Origin: DASRDR01 sp044867785
GTDB lineage: Bacteria; Methylomirabilota; Methylomirabilia; Rokubacteriales; DASRDR01
Assembly (NCBI GenBank): GCA_044867785.1
Contig: JBIOVM010000173.1
Span: forward strand, 1 to 64,000
Direction: 5' to 3'
Length of the DNA stretch: 64,000 nt
Shown: positions 26,899-36,011 of the stretch, piece after piece
Layout of the letters: each line of letters begins with the position of its first letter
How positions within the stretch are numbered: position 1 is the stretch's first letter
Notes under the pieces: generated by a model
The model's input: only the letters and a program-made list of their open reading frames with translations
Database searches by the model: none
Told to the model about the DNA's origin: nothing
Position numbers and translations under genes: made by a program

Positions 26899-28382
26899 CC
26901 CGGCCGGGTGTCGGGCGGATCGGTCACGTCGCGGCCCTCCTGGCGGCGAGCGCCGTGGGGCGGCTGTGCCAGCTCGCGTACGTCATGATCGTCGCCCGCA
27001 CGCTGGGTCTCGAGGCCTTCGGCGAGCTGGCGACGGTGACGGCCTTCCTCGCGATTCTCGGGGTGGTGAGCGATTTCGGGTTGAGCCGCCTCGTCGTGCG
27101 CGACGTCGCCCGGGACCCCGTCCTCGGCGGGAGCTACCTCGTTCAGTCCCTCGCGATCCGGGCCATCCTCGCCGTCGTCGCGGCGCTCGTCCTCGGCCTG
27201 ACCGTGACACTGCTCGGTTACTCGCCGTCGACGCGGCTCGCCGCCTGGGTCGGCGGGCTGTCGCTGGTGACGGGCGCCGCGGCCCTGACGGTCGTCGCCA
27301 TCCTGAGCGCCCGCGAGCGGATGAGGCAAGTGGCGATCCTGTCGGCGCTGGTCGGCGTGTTGACCCTCGCGACCGCGTGGCCGGTCCTCGCCGCGGGGTG
27401 GGGCGTCGTGGGGCTGCTCGCCGCGCTCGCCGTCGTCAACCTGGCGCCGGCCGGCCTCGGCGGCTGGTGGATCCGGCGAGACGGCCTCGCGGCCGGCCCG
27501 GTCCCCGCGCCCTCGCTCCGCGCCCTCGGGCGGTTCCTCGCGCTCGGGCTCCCGTATGCGGGCTTCAACCTCTTGAGCATCGTGTACCTGCGCGCGGCGC
27601 CCGTGCTCCTGTCGGCGCTCCAGGGCAAGGAAGCCGTCGGGCTCTACATGGCGGCCTTCCGGCTGGTCGAGGCGTTCGCCCTCGTCCCGCTGGCGGTGGT
27701 GACCGCGCTCTTCCCGCTGATGGCGACCCAGGCGCGATCCGGCGACGGCTCGCTCGGCCGAACCTACGGCCAGGCGATCCGCCTCCTCGGATTGCTGGCC
27801 TTCCCCCTCGCCGCCGGCACGACCCTCTTGGCGGCTCCGCTGGTCGACCTCGTGTACGGAAGCGCCTTCCGCGAGGCGAGCGAGCTCCTGGCGATTCTCG
27901 TGTGGGGGCTCGCGTTGCTGTACTTGAACGCGCCGGTGGGCAACGTGATCCTGGGATCGGACGAGGCCGCCCGATATCTGCCGTGGGCGGCGCTCCACAC
28001 CGGGGCGAGCGTGATCGTGACCGGGTGGCTCGCCGCGCGAGCGGGGGTCCGCGGCGCGGCCTGGGGCTTCGTCCTCGCGGAGGCCGCCGGCTTCATTCTC
28101 CAGCTGTGGTTCGTTCGCGGACTCGTGGGGCGGCTGCCGGCGTTCTCCCGCCTTCTCGCGCGTCCGGCCCTCGCGGCGCTCGCCATGAGCGTCGTGGTCG
28201 CCGGGCTCCGGGCGCTGGGGACGCCGCTCTTCCTGGTCATCCCCGCGGGCGCCGCGTCGTACGGGGGCATGCTCCTGGCGCTCGGCGAGCTGCGCGAGGA
28301 GGACCGTGAGCGAGTCCGGGGATGGCTCCGCGAGGTCCGGGCCGGGGCCTTCGCGGGGACGACGGGGGCGGGCGGCGTCTAG
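26895..28382 (+). CDS. Wzx-type polysaccharide flippase (MOP superfamily)
   Basis: 495 residues with twelve to fourteen helices. The N-terminus VAALLAASAVGRLCQLAYVMIVARTLGLEAFGELA and later FLALGLPYAGFNLLSIVYLRAAPVLLSAL, AAFRLVEAFALVPLAVVTALFPLMA fit the polysaccharide transporter family that flips undecaprenyl-linked repeat units across the inner membrane. ATGA overlap with the upstream gene. With the ligase-like gene, the two initiating transferases and many glycosyltransferases, this indicates a Wzx/Wzy-type assembly route. An ABC exporter also lies in the locus, so two export routes may coexist. Confidence 0.9.
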   Translation: MTRPGVGRIGHVAALLAASAVGRLCQLAYVMIVARTLGLEAFGELATVTAFLAILGVVSDFGLSRLVVRDVARDPVLGGSYLVQSLAIRAILAVVAALVLGLTVTLLGYSPSTRLAAWVGGLSLVTGAAALTVVAILSARERMRQVAILSALVGVLTLATAWPVLAAGWGVVGLLAALAVVNLAPAGLGGWWIRRDGLAAGPVPAPSLRALGRFLALGLPYAGFNLLSIVYLRAAPVLLSALQGKEAVGLYMAAFRLVEAFALVPLAVVTALFPLMATQARSGDGSLGRTYGQAIRLLGLLAFPLAAGTTLLAAPLVDLVYGSAFREASELLAILVWGLALLYLNAPVGNVILGSDEAARYLPWAALHTGASVIVTGWLAARAGVRGAAWGFVLAEAAGFILQLWFVRGLVGRLPAFSRLLARPALAALAMSVVVAGLRALGTPLFLVIPAGAASYGGMLLALGELREEDRERVRGWLREVRAGAFAGTTGAGGV

Positions 28383-28383
28383 C

Positions 28384-29706
28384 ATGGCGAGGACCCGAGT
28401 CCTCCTGATCTCGGCGGACACGGTCGGTCAGAGCATGGCCGGGCCCGGCATCCGCTACTGGGAGCTGGCGCGTCAGCTCGCCGGCGAGGCGGAGGTGGTC
28501 CTCGCGGTGCCGAACGCACCCACGCTGGAGGCCGCGACCTTCCGCGTCGTCCGGTACCGCCCGTGGTCGGTCTTCCGACTCGCTCGCGCGGCGGACGTCG
28601 TCATTTCTCAGGGCTTCCGGAACCCCCTGGCCGCCCTCCAGCTCTCCGGGCGCATCGTCCTCGTCGATCTCTACGACCCGGTGCCGCTCGAGCTCGTGGA
28701 GCACTACCGGGAAGCGCCCCGGCGTGACGCGTTGCTCGGCCAGGAGCTGGCCGCGCTGCGCCTCGGCCGCTTGTGCCGCTTGGCCGACGCCGTCCTCGTG
28801 ACCGGGGAGCGCCAGCGCGACCTGTGGCTGGGGGCGCTGGCGGCGCAGGGACGCCTCAACTGGGATACCGCCCGCGAGGACCCGCGGCTCGAGCGGCTCT
28901 TCCTGGAGGTGCCCTTCGGGCTGCCGGAGACGCCGCCGCGAGGAACGCCGCGCGCGTTCCGCCGGCGCTGGCCGGGTCTCCGCGACGGGGACCGGATTCT
29001 CCTGTGGGGGGGCGGCGTCTGGAACTGGCTCGATCCCCTCACCGTGATCCGCGCGATGGGTCGAGTCGCCGCCAAGCGGGACGACGTCAAGCTGGTCTTC
29101 CCGGGCGTGCAGCACCCCAACCCCCGCATCGGGGCCCTCCGGATGGTGGACGAGGCGGTGGGGCTCGCCAAGTCGCTCGATCTCTACGACCGCCACGTCT
29201 TCTTCAACTTCGGCTGGACCACGTACGAGGCTCGCCAGGACGCGCTGGTCGACGCGGACGTGGGCGTGAGCGCTCACCCCGACCACATCGAGGCGCGCTT
29301 TGCGTTCCGGACGCGGCTGCTCGACTACTTGTGGGCAGGCTTGCCGATCCTCGCCACCCGCGGCGACGATCTGGCCGAGGAGGTGCGGGCGCGGGGCATC
29401 GGCCTGTGCCTCGAGCCCGGGGACGTCGACGGCTGGGCGGCGGCGATCCTGCGCCTCGTCGAGGATCGGCAGCTCCACGCGCAGTGCCGGGCGCAGGCGC
29501 TCGAGCTGGCCCGCGAGCTGACCTGGGAGCGTACGACGGCGACCTTGCGCGCCTTCTGCCGGGCGCCGCGGCCCGCCGCGGACCGGTCGAGGCGCACCCG
29601 TCTCGGCGACGTCCTCGATCTCGTCGCCTACGGGCTCGGCGTGGGACGCATCGTCCTCCGGTACGGGACCGTCGAGCGCGTCTGGCGGTGGCTCCGGACC
29701 CGGTGA
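28384..29706 (+). CDS. GT-B glycosyltransferase (GT4-like)
   Basis: 440 residues beginning ARTRVLLISADTVGQSMAGP, followed by GIRYWELARQLA, an N-terminal pattern seen in a subgroup of GT4 transferases. The middle has DRILLWGGGVWNWLDPLTVI and the C-terminal domain RTRLLDYLWAGLPILATRGD where the donor phosphates bind. The ATG lies one base after the flippase stop. The protein closes with a basic helix that may touch the membrane. Expected to act in the cytoplasm on the undecaprenyl-linked intermediate; sugar unknown. Confidence 0.85.
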   Translation: MARTRVLLISADTVGQSMAGPGIRYWELARQLAGEAEVVLAVPNAPTLEAATFRVVRYRPWSVFRLARAADVVISQGFRNPLAALQLSGRIVLVDLYDPVPLELVEHYREAPRRDALLGQELAALRLGRLCRLADAVLVTGERQRDLWLGALAAQGRLNWDTAREDPRLERLFLEVPFGLPETPPRGTPRAFRRRWPGLRDGDRILLWGGGVWNWLDPLTVIRAMGRVAAKRDDVKLVFPGVQHPNPRIGALRMVDEAVGLAKSLDLYDRHVFFNFGWTTYEARQDALVDADVGVSAHPDHIEARFAFRTRLLDYLWAGLPILATRGDDLAEEVRARGIGLCLEPGDVDGWAAAILRLVEDRQLHAQCRAQALELARELTWERTTATLRAFCRAPRPAADRSRRTRLGDVLDLVAYGLGVGRIVLRYGTVERVWRWLRTR

Positions 29707-30659
29707 GGCCGAGCATCTCCGCGCCCCCGGTGGAGCTGTCCGTCGTCATCGTCAACTTCAACACCGGACGGCTGCTGGGGGAGTGCCTGGCCTCGATCGA
29801 GCGCTCGGCCGGCGAGGTCGCGCTCGAGGTGCTCGTGGTCGACAATGCGTCGACCGACGCGAGCTTCGAGGTGCTGCGCGAGCATCCCGCGGTCCAGGGG
29901 ACCCGCAACGCCGCGAACGTCGGGTTCGCCAGGGCCGTGAACCAGGCGCTGGCCGTCGCGAAGGGCCGCTTCGTCCTCCTCCTCAACCCCGACACGCAGG
30001 TGCGACCGGGGACCCTCCGGCAGCTGTTGGCGTTCGCCGACGCGCATCCGACCGCCGGGATCGTGGGGCCTCGCCTCGTGAACCCCGACGGGACGCTCCA
30101 GACGTCCGCCTACCGGTTCCCGACCCTCGTCCAGGCCGCCGGAACCATCCTCGGCGTCAAGCGGCTCGTCCCCGTGCGCTGGCTCCGCGCGCGAGCCGGC
30201 CGGTGGCTCGGCTCCCGCTTCGGGCAGCTCGACCCCCACGAGACGCCCCGACCGGTCGACCTGGTCACGGGCGCCTGCATGCTCGTGCGCCGCCGGGTGC
30301 TGGACGCGATCGGCGGCCTCGACCCGCGGTTCTTCCTCTACTTCGAGGAGAAGGACTTTTGCCTGCGGGCGCGCCGGGCGGGCTTCTCCACGCACTTCGA
30401 TCCGTCCACGGAGGTGCTCCACGCGATCGCCGGCTCCTCCCGCGGGGACCCCATGATCACCGTGGTCGAGCGTTGCCGCAGCATGCGCCAGTATCACGAC
30501 AAGCACGGGGGCGCGGCCACGCGGGTCGCGCTCCGGGCGCTGTTCCTGGGCGGCGGGGGGCTCCGGCTCGCCGGCGCGCTCGCCGTGGGCGATCGCCGCG
30601 CCGCTCGAGCCTGGCGGGAAGTCGTCGGCTTTGCCTTCCGCCGTCACGTCGACCGCTAG
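29703..30659 (+). CDS. Glycosyltransferase family 2 (rhamnosyltransferase-like)
   Basis: 318 residues: ELSVVIVNFNTGRLLGECL (GT-A start), VVDNASTDAS, RNAANVGFARAVNQAL and the DxD-like LLLNPDTQV, then TGACMLVRRRVLDAIGGLD and FFLYFEEKDFCLRARRAG with the catalytic-base ED-type acidic cluster. This arrangement is typical of GT2 enzymes in O-antigen synthesis, including rhamnosyltransferases. GTG start overlaps the preceding stop. A paralog follows four bases later, probably by old tandem duplication. Confidence 0.9.
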   Translation: MRPSISAPPVELSVVIVNFNTGRLLGECLASIERSAGEVALEVLVVDNASTDASFEVLREHPAVQGTRNAANVGFARAVNQALAVAKGRFVLLLNPDTQVRPGTLRQLLAFADAHPTAGIVGPRLVNPDGTLQTSAYRFPTLVQAAGTILGVKRLVPVRWLRARAGRWLGSRFGQLDPHETPRPVDLVTGACMLVRRRVLDAIGGLDPRFFLYFEEKDFCLRARRAGFSTHFDPSTEVLHAIAGSSRGDPMITVVERCRSMRQYHDKHGGAATRVALRALFLGGGGLRLAGALAVGDRRAARAWREVVGFAFRRHVDR

Positions 30660-30663
30660 CGCG

Positions 30664-31542
30664 ATGCCGCGGCTCGCTCCGCCCGAGCTCTCGGTCGTGA
30701 TCGTGAACTACCGCAAGGGGCAACTCCTCCTCGACTGTCTCGAGTCCGTCTTCCGCACCGCGGACCCGATGCCCGTCGAGGTGATCGTCGTCGACAACGC
30801 GTCGCAGGACGAGACGGCCCGGACCGTACCGGACCGGTTTCCGCAGGTCCGTCTCGTCCTGAACGCGCAGAACGTCGGGTTCGCGCGCGGCACGAACCAG
30901 GGATTGGCCCTCGCCACCGCGCCGCTCTGCCTGTGGCTCAACCCCGACACGGTCCTCCAGCGGGGGGCGCTCCACGAGCTCGTCGACTTCTTCCGCCGGC
31001 ATCCCGATGCGGCCGCGGTCGGGCCGCGAATGATCGGCACCGACGGGCAGCTCCAGTACTCCTGCCGCGCGTTCCCCACGCTCGGGACGGCGTTCTTCAC
31101 GCGGTATTCGCTCCTGCGGCGCGTGTGGCCCGGCAATCCCGTGTCCTCGCGCTATCTCCTCTCCGACTGGGACCATGCGGGGGTCCGGCAGGTGGATTGG
31201 ATCTCGGGGTCGTGCCTGCTCACGTCCCGCGACGTCCTGAGCCGCGTGGGGCCGCTCGACGAGGCGTACTTCCTGTTCAACGAGGACGTGGACTGGTGTC
31301 GGCGGGCCGCCGATGCCGGGCTCCACGTCTACTACGACGCCCACGCCGTGGTCGTCCACCACATCGGCGCCAGCAAGGGTCGGCTCCCGGCGTGGCTCGT
31401 CCTCGAGCGGCACAAAGGCATGTTCCGCTACTATCGGAAGCACATGCGGCGGAGCCGGTGGCTGGACGTCCCGGTGGCCATGGGGATCGCCCTGCGTGCC
31501 GGCCTGGAGATCCTGACCAAGTCGACGCGGCGGTCGGCGTGA
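30664..31542 (+). CDS. Glycosyltransferase family 2, paralog of the preceding gene
   Basis: 292 residues: ELSVVIVNYRKGQLLLDCL, VVDNASQDET, NAQNVGFARGTNQGLAL, LWLNPDTVL, SGSCLLTSRDVLSRVGPLDE and YFLFNEDVDWCRRAADAG. The order and spacing of motifs match the upstream GT2 protein, but the sequences differ enough for a different linkage or sugar. The ATG at 30664 follows the previous stop by 4 nt. Likely cytoplasmic, acting sequentially with its neighbour. Confidence 0.9.
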   Translation: MPRLAPPELSVVIVNYRKGQLLLDCLESVFRTADPMPVEVIVVDNASQDETARTVPDRFPQVRLVLNAQNVGFARGTNQGLALATAPLCLWLNPDTVLQRGALHELVDFFRRHPDAAAVGPRMIGTDGQLQYSCRAFPTLGTAFFTRYSLLRRVWPGNPVSSRYLLSDWDHAGVRQVDWISGSCLLTSRDVLSRVGPLDEAYFLFNEDVDWCRRAADAGLHVYYDAHAVVVHHIGASKGRLPAWLVLERHKGMFRYYRKHMRRSRWLDVPVAMGIALRAGLEILTKSTRRSA

Positions 31543-31588
31543 TCGGCCCGGAGCCGAGGACGGCGGGCGGGCGCGCGAGGCCCGCCGA

Positions 31589-32635
31589 GTGACGCTCGGG
31601 TGGGTCGCCGCCCTGATCCTCGTCGCCGCGCACCTGGGGACGCGCCTCTGGATCGGCGTCGCGCCCACGGACATGCCCGCCGCCGGGAAGATTCACACCC
31701 GCCCGATCCCGACCGCCGGCGGCCTGCCCGTCGTGGTGGCCTTCCTCGGCGGGCTGTGGGCGCTGTGGCGATGGGGCGAGGCGCCGCTCACGACCGAGCA
31801 CCTGGTCGGGCTCACCGTGGCCGCCGTGCTGGTCCTCGCCCTCGGCGTCTACGACGATCTCCGCGGGACCAGCGCGTGGGAGAAGCTCGTCGTCGAGGCC
31901 GCGGCGGCCGTGGTGCTCTTCGTGGCCGGCTTCCGCATCGTCGCGCTGACGAATCCACTCGGCGACGCGATACCGCTCGGCTGGCTGGCGTTGCCCGTCA
32001 CGGTGGGATGGCTTCTGATCGTCACGAACGCCGTCAACGTGATCGATGGGCTCGACGGCCTCGCCGCCGGCGTCGTGGCCATTGCGGCGCTCACTCTCTT
32101 CGGCATCGCCCTGCGCTTCGAGGAGACGACCATTGCGGGACTCGCCCTCCCCCTCGCGGCGGCGACGCTCGGCTTCCTCCCGCTCAACTGGCCGCCGGCC
32201 CGCGTGTTCCTCGGAGACACGGGGTCGCTCACGCTCGGGTTCGTCCTCGGAGCGACCTCGCTCCTCGAGAACCGCAAGGGCACCGTCGCCGTCACCCTCC
32301 TCCTGCCCATGGTCCTCTTGGCGATCCCGCTGCTCGACGCGGCGCTGGCCTTCGTCCGGCGCGTCCGGCGAGGTCGCCACCCGTTCCGGCGGGACACCGA
32401 GCATCTGCACCACCGGCTGCTCGGGCTCGGACTGACGCCGCGGCAGATCCTCACCGTCGTCTACGGTCTCGCCGTCTGCCTGGGCCTCACCGCCTACCTC
32501 ATGTCGGTGATGCCGAAGCAGTTCGTGGCGGTGATCGTGCTGATCCTCGGCATCGGCGGGGTCGTCGGCCTCCGGATGCTCGCGTACCTCGAGGGCGCGG
32601 TGGAGCGCACCCGCGGGTCGGGCGGCTCGACGTGA
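31589..32635 (+). CDS. WecA/MraY-family undecaprenyl-phosphate sugar phosphotransferase (stand-alone)
   Basis: 348 residues, eleven predicted helices. HTRPIPTAGGLP is the first conserved cytoplasmic loop, YDDLRGTSAWEKL the Asp pair, NAVNVIDGLDGLAAG and PPARVFLGDTGSLTLG the catalytic Asp loops, and DTEHLHHRLLGLGLTPRQ the His-rich loop. These match polyprenyl-phosphate N-acetylhexosamine-1-phosphate transferases. GTG start. It is the second such enzyme in the locus; unlike the one at 15947 it lacks the CapD-like extension. Two initiating enzymes may start two different polymers. Confidence 0.9.
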   Translation: MTLGWVAALILVAAHLGTRLWIGVAPTDMPAAGKIHTRPIPTAGGLPVVVAFLGGLWALWRWGEAPLTTEHLVGLTVAAVLVLALGVYDDLRGTSAWEKLVVEAAAAVVLFVAGFRIVALTNPLGDAIPLGWLALPVTVGWLLIVTNAVNVIDGLDGLAAGVVAIAALTLFGIALRFEETTIAGLALPLAAATLGFLPLNWPPARVFLGDTGSLTLGFVLGATSLLENRKGTVAVTLLLPMVLLAIPLLDAALAFVRRVRRGRHPFRRDTEHLHHRLLGLGLTPRQILTVVYGLAVCLGLTAYLMSVMPKQFVAVIVLILGIGGVVGLRMLAYLEGAVERTRGSGGST

Positions 32636-32799
32636 GTCGGGAGGCCGGCGGCCCCCGGGCGGCCGGCGCGGGTCAGCCGGCGCCCGACGCCCCTGGCGGC
32701 GGCCCGGGACGCCGGCGGGCGGCCTCGCCCGTCGGCCGAGAGGTCTCCGCGAGGGGGCCGATCCCGCGGCGTCGAGCGACGGACGCCGTAGCTTCGCGA

Positions 32800-32805
32800 T
32801 AGAAT
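32800..32805 (+). promoter_or_regulatory. -10 element directly ahead of gltX
   Basis: TAGAAT lies 8 nt before the ATG at 32814, so the message should begin 1-3 nt before the start codon. No Shine-Dalgarno or clear -35 was found. Confidence 0.5.
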
Positions 32806-32813
32806 CGGGCATC

Positions 32814-34262
32814 ATGCCCGAGTCCGTTCGTGTGCGCTTCGCGCCCAGCCCCACCGGGCATCTGCACGTCGGAGGCGCCCGCACGGCGCTGTTCAACTGG
32901 CTCTTCGCCCGCCATCACGAGGGCGTCTTCCTCCTCAGGATCGAGGACACCGACCGCGACCGGTCGACGGACGACGCGATCCGCCAGATCCTCGAGGCGA
33001 TGAGCTGGCTCAAGCTCGACTGGGACCGTGAAGGGCCCGAAAATGACGGCGAGTACAGCGGATACTTCCGGCAGACGAGCCGTCTCGACGTCTACCGGGC
33101 CCACGCCGAGCGCCTGCTCGCCGACGGGCACGCCTACCGCTGCTACTGCACGCCGGACGAGCTCGACGCGCGCCGGGCGGCCGCCCAGGCCCGCGGGGAG
33201 ACCTTCCGCTACGACGGCCGGTGTCGCGACGCGCCGCTTCGCCCCGGCGTTCCGGCGGCGCTGCGCCTCCGGATCCCGGATACCGGAACGACGGTCGTGC
33301 CCGACCTGATCCACGGGGACGTGACGTTCGACCGCGCCACGCTCGACGACTGGATCCTCGTCCGGTCGGACGGGACGCCGACCTACAACTTCTGCGTGGT
33401 CGTCGACGACGTGACGATGAAGATCACGCACGTGATCCGGGGCAATGACCACCTCTCGAACACGCCCAAGCAGATCCTCTGCTACGAGGCGCTGGGCTAC
33501 CCGCGGCCGGCGTTCGCCCACATCCCCATGATTCTCGGTCCGGACCGGAAGCGCCTCTCGAAGCGCCACGGCGCGACGTCCGTGCTCGCGTTCCGGGAGG
33601 AGGGGTTCCTGCCCGCGGCGATGATCAACTACCTGGCGCGCCTGGGCTGGGCGCACGGCGACCAGGAGGTCTTCACGCGCGAGGAGCTGATCGCGCTCTT
33701 CGACATCGGGCATGTCGGCGCCACGCCCGCGATCTTCGACCGGACGAAGCTCGAGTGGCTCAATCAAACCTGGGAGAAGCGGCTGGCAGAGAGTCCGGCC
33801 GGCCGCGTGGAGTTGGCCGAGGCGTTCATTCCGCATCTGGAGCGCGCCGGGATCGCCGATCCACCGAAGGTGCGGGTCATCGCGGCCGTCACCCACCTCG
33901 CCACGCGCGCCACGACCCTGGCCGCCATGGTGCCGAAGGCGCGCTTCTACTTCGAGGACCCGACCGAGTACGATCCGACGGCCCTCGGGAAGCTGGCGAC
34001 CCCGGCGCTCAGGCCGCACCTGGACCGGCTCCTGGCCCGCCTGTCCGGCCTCGAGCACTGGACGGAGGCGGATCTGGAAGGCGCATGCCGGCAGCTCGCG
34101 GGCGAGCTCGGCCTGAAGCTCGTGGATCTCGCGCAGCCGATCCGCCTGGCACTGACGGGCGAGACCGCGAGCCCCCCGATCTTCGGGGTCATGGCCGCCC
34201 TGGGACAAAGGACGACGCTCGGCCGTCTGCGCGCATTCCTGGATCGCGTGCCCCGGGCCTAG
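32814..34262 (+). CDS. gltX: Glutamyl-tRNA synthetase
   Basis: 482 residues of class I synthetase. The HIGH signature appears as PSPTGHLHVGG at the start, LLRIEDTDRDRS follows, and the KMSKS loop is RKRLSKRHG. The C-terminal anticodon-binding helical domain (about 330-482) is complete. It charges tRNA-Glu and, if GatCAB is present, also tRNA-Gln. The Cys-rich zinc region (RCYCTPDEL, later Cys in DGRCRD) retains some Cys residues. Downstream is a phosphatase remnant. It appears to be transcribed from its own promoter with a near-zero leader. Confidence 0.95.
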   Translation: MPESVRVRFAPSPTGHLHVGGARTALFNWLFARHHEGVFLLRIEDTDRDRSTDDAIRQILEAMSWLKLDWDREGPENDGEYSGYFRQTSRLDVYRAHAERLLADGHAYRCYCTPDELDARRAAAQARGETFRYDGRCRDAPLRPGVPAALRLRIPDTGTTVVPDLIHGDVTFDRATLDDWILVRSDGTPTYNFCVVVDDVTMKITHVIRGNDHLSNTPKQILCYEALGYPRPAFAHIPMILGPDRKRLSKRHGATSVLAFREEGFLPAAMINYLARLGWAHGDQEVFTREELIALFDIGHVGATPAIFDRTKLEWLNQTWEKRLAESPAGRVELAEAFIPHLERAGIADPPKVRVIAAVTHLATRATTLAAMVPKARFYFEDPTEYDPTALGKLATPALRPHLDRLLARLSGLEHWTEADLEGACRQLAGELGLKLVDLAQPIRLALTGETASPPIFGVMAALGQRTTLGRLRAFLDRVPRA

Positions 34263-34269
34263 CCGCGCG

Positions 34270-34404
34270 ATGGAGCTCTGGCTGGTCCGGCACGGCGAGT
34301 CGACCTGGAACTTCACGCGCGTCGACGTGCCGGAAGGCCGGGTCCTCGCCCTCGACGAGATCGGCCACCTCGCTCGGACGTCGGCCAAGGCCGTGGCGCC
34401 GTGA
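34270..34404 (+). pseudogene. Remnant of a histidine phosphatase (phosphoglycerate mutase-like) gene with its middle deleted
   Basis: A 44-codon frame reads MELWLVRHGESTWN, the exact N-terminal catalytic motif (R-H-G-E) of the histidine phosphatase superfamily. It passes directly into FTRVDVPEGRVLALDEIGHL, which resembles the C-terminal strand and tail of the same family (TR-x-[DE]-V...NDIGHL). The 120-150 residues between, including the second catalytic His, are missing. The two ends remain in frame and the TGA overlaps the GTG of the next gene. It is therefore a clean internal deletion of an older gene, not a recent frameshift. It cannot be catalytically active. Confidence 0.75.
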
Positions 34405-36011
34405 CCACGCGCTTCCTCATCGTCCTCTTCGGCGGGATGGCGCTGCTCCTCTACGGGATGCAGCACACGGGTGAGGGGCTCCAGCGCCTGGCGGGCGCGC
34501 GTCTCCGCCAAGTGCTCACCCACCTCACGACGAACCGGTTCGCGGCCCTCCTCACCGGGGCGTGCGCGACCGCCCTCATCCAGTCGTCGACCGCGACGAC
34601 GGTGATGGTGATCGGATTCGTCCAGGCCGGCCTCCTGACGCTGCACCAGGCGATGGGGATCATCCTGGGCGCCGACATCGGGACGACGTTCACCGTCCAG
34701 CTCCTCGCCTTCCACATCTACGACTACGCGCTCCTGCTCGTCGGGCTCGGCTTCATGCTCGCGTTTCTCGGCCGCCGGCGCTTCTTCAAGGACCTGGGTC
34801 ACGCCGTCCTCGGCTTCGGGCTCATCTTCCTCGGGCTCAAGCTGATGATCGAAGGCATGGAGCCGCTCAAGGACAACGCGCTCGTCGCCCAGGTGCTCCT
34901 CGCGTTCGCCGAGACCCCGATCCTCGGGATCGCGGCGTCGGCGGCGTTCGCGGCGCTGGTCGCCTCGTCGGCCGCCACCATCGGCCTCGCCATGGCGCTC
35001 GCGTCGCACGGGTTGCTGACGCTCGCCGGCGCGGTCCCGCTGGTCCTCGGCGCCAACATCGGGACGTGCGTGACCGCGCTGACGGCCTCCCTCGGGTCGA
35101 CGACCGAAGCGCGTCGGGTGGCGGTGGCGCACGTCGGCTTCAAGCTCCTCGGCGCGGCGATCGTCGTGCCCTTCCTCGAGCCCTTCGTGCGCCTCACCGC
35201 CGCCAGCGCCAGCGACCCCGCCCGCCAGATCGCCAACGCGCACACGTTCTTCAACGTGGGGATCTCGCTCCTGTTCCTCCCGTTCCAGTCCTGGGCGGCG
35301 CGCCTGATCGTGACCGCCGTGCCCGACCGCCCGGAGGAGGAGCAGCGCTTCCGGACCCGGTACCTCGACGAGCGCTTCGCCGACCAGCCGAGCCTGGCCA
35401 TCGGGCAGGCGACGCGCGAGGCGCTGCGGACGGCGGACATCGTCCAAGGCATGCTGCGGGACGCCGCGGCCGTGTTCCGGACCGGGAGCCAGGAGCTGCT
35501 CGAGGACGTCGAGCGCCGGGACGACCAGGTAGACTACCTGGAGCGGGAGATCAAGCTCTACCTGACGCGCCTGGACCGCCAGACGATGACCGAGGACCTC
35601 TCCCGCCGCGAGATCGCGCTCCTCGGGTTCATCGGCAACCTGGAGAACATCGGGGACATCATCGACAAGAACCTGATGGAGCTGGCCCGGAAGAAGCTGT
35701 ACCAGGGACGGCGATTCTCCGACGCGGGTGAGGCCGAGCTGATGGATTTCCACGGGCAGGTGACGAAGAACCTCGAGCGGGCGGTGGTGGCGGTCGCCAC
35801 GGGGGACCGGGGGCTCGCCCACGAGGTGCTCGACCAGCGCGCGACGATCCGCCAGCGCGAGCGGGACCTCCGGCAGTCGCACATCGACCGGCTGCGGGCC
35901 GGGCTGGCCGAATCGCTCGAGACGTCCGAGATCCATCTGGACGTCCTGACCAACCTGAAGCGCGTGAACTCGCACGTGACCGCGCTCGTTTACCCGATCG
36001 TCGAGTCGTGA
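34401..36011 (+). CDS. Na+/phosphate cotransporter family protein with PhoU-like C-terminal domain
   Basis: 536 residues. The membrane part (about 1-310) holds the inverted repeat of the PNaS family: ALIQSSTATTVMVIGFVQAG with NIGTTF-like DIGTTFTVQL, then ALVASSAATIGLAMALASHG with GANIGTCVTALTAS. The C-terminal 200 residues are helical and PhoU-like (DIVQGMLRDAAAVF, LGFIGNLENIGDIIDKNL). It probably imports phosphate using a Na+ gradient, with the PhoU-like tail regulatory. GTG start overlaps the phosphatase remnant, and its stop overlaps the glgA start (GTGA), so it is co-translated with glycogen synthase. Confidence 0.9.
   Translation: MTTRFLIVLFGGMALLLYGMQHTGEGLQRLAGARLRQVLTHLTTNRFAALLTGACATALIQSSTATTVMVIGFVQAGLLTLHQAMGIILGADIGTTFTVQLLAFHIYDYALLLVGLGFMLAFLGRRRFFKDLGHAVLGFGLIFLGLKLMIEGMEPLKDNALVAQVLLAFAETPILGIAASAAFAALVASSAATIGLAMALASHGLLTLAGAVPLVLGANIGTCVTALTASLGSTTEARRVAVAHVGFKLLGAAIVVPFLEPFVRLTAASASDPARQIANAHTFFNVGISLLFLPFQSWAARLIVTAVPDRPEEEQRFRTRYLDERFADQPSLAIGQATREALRTADIVQGMLRDAAAVFRTGSQELLEDVERRDDQVDYLEREIKLYLTRLDRQTMTEDLSRREIALLGFIGNLENIGDIIDKNLMELARKKLYQGRRFSDAGEAELMDFHGQVTKNLERAVVAVATGDRGLAHEVLDQRATIRQRERDLRQSHIDRLRAGLAESLETSEIHLDVLTNLKRVNSHVTALVYPIVES

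Noticed and set aside
32673..35975. 1100-codon minus-strand open frame
   Set aside because: It lies opposite gltX and the Na/Pi transporter gene, which are clearly coding; the antisense product is repetitive and unrecognisable.
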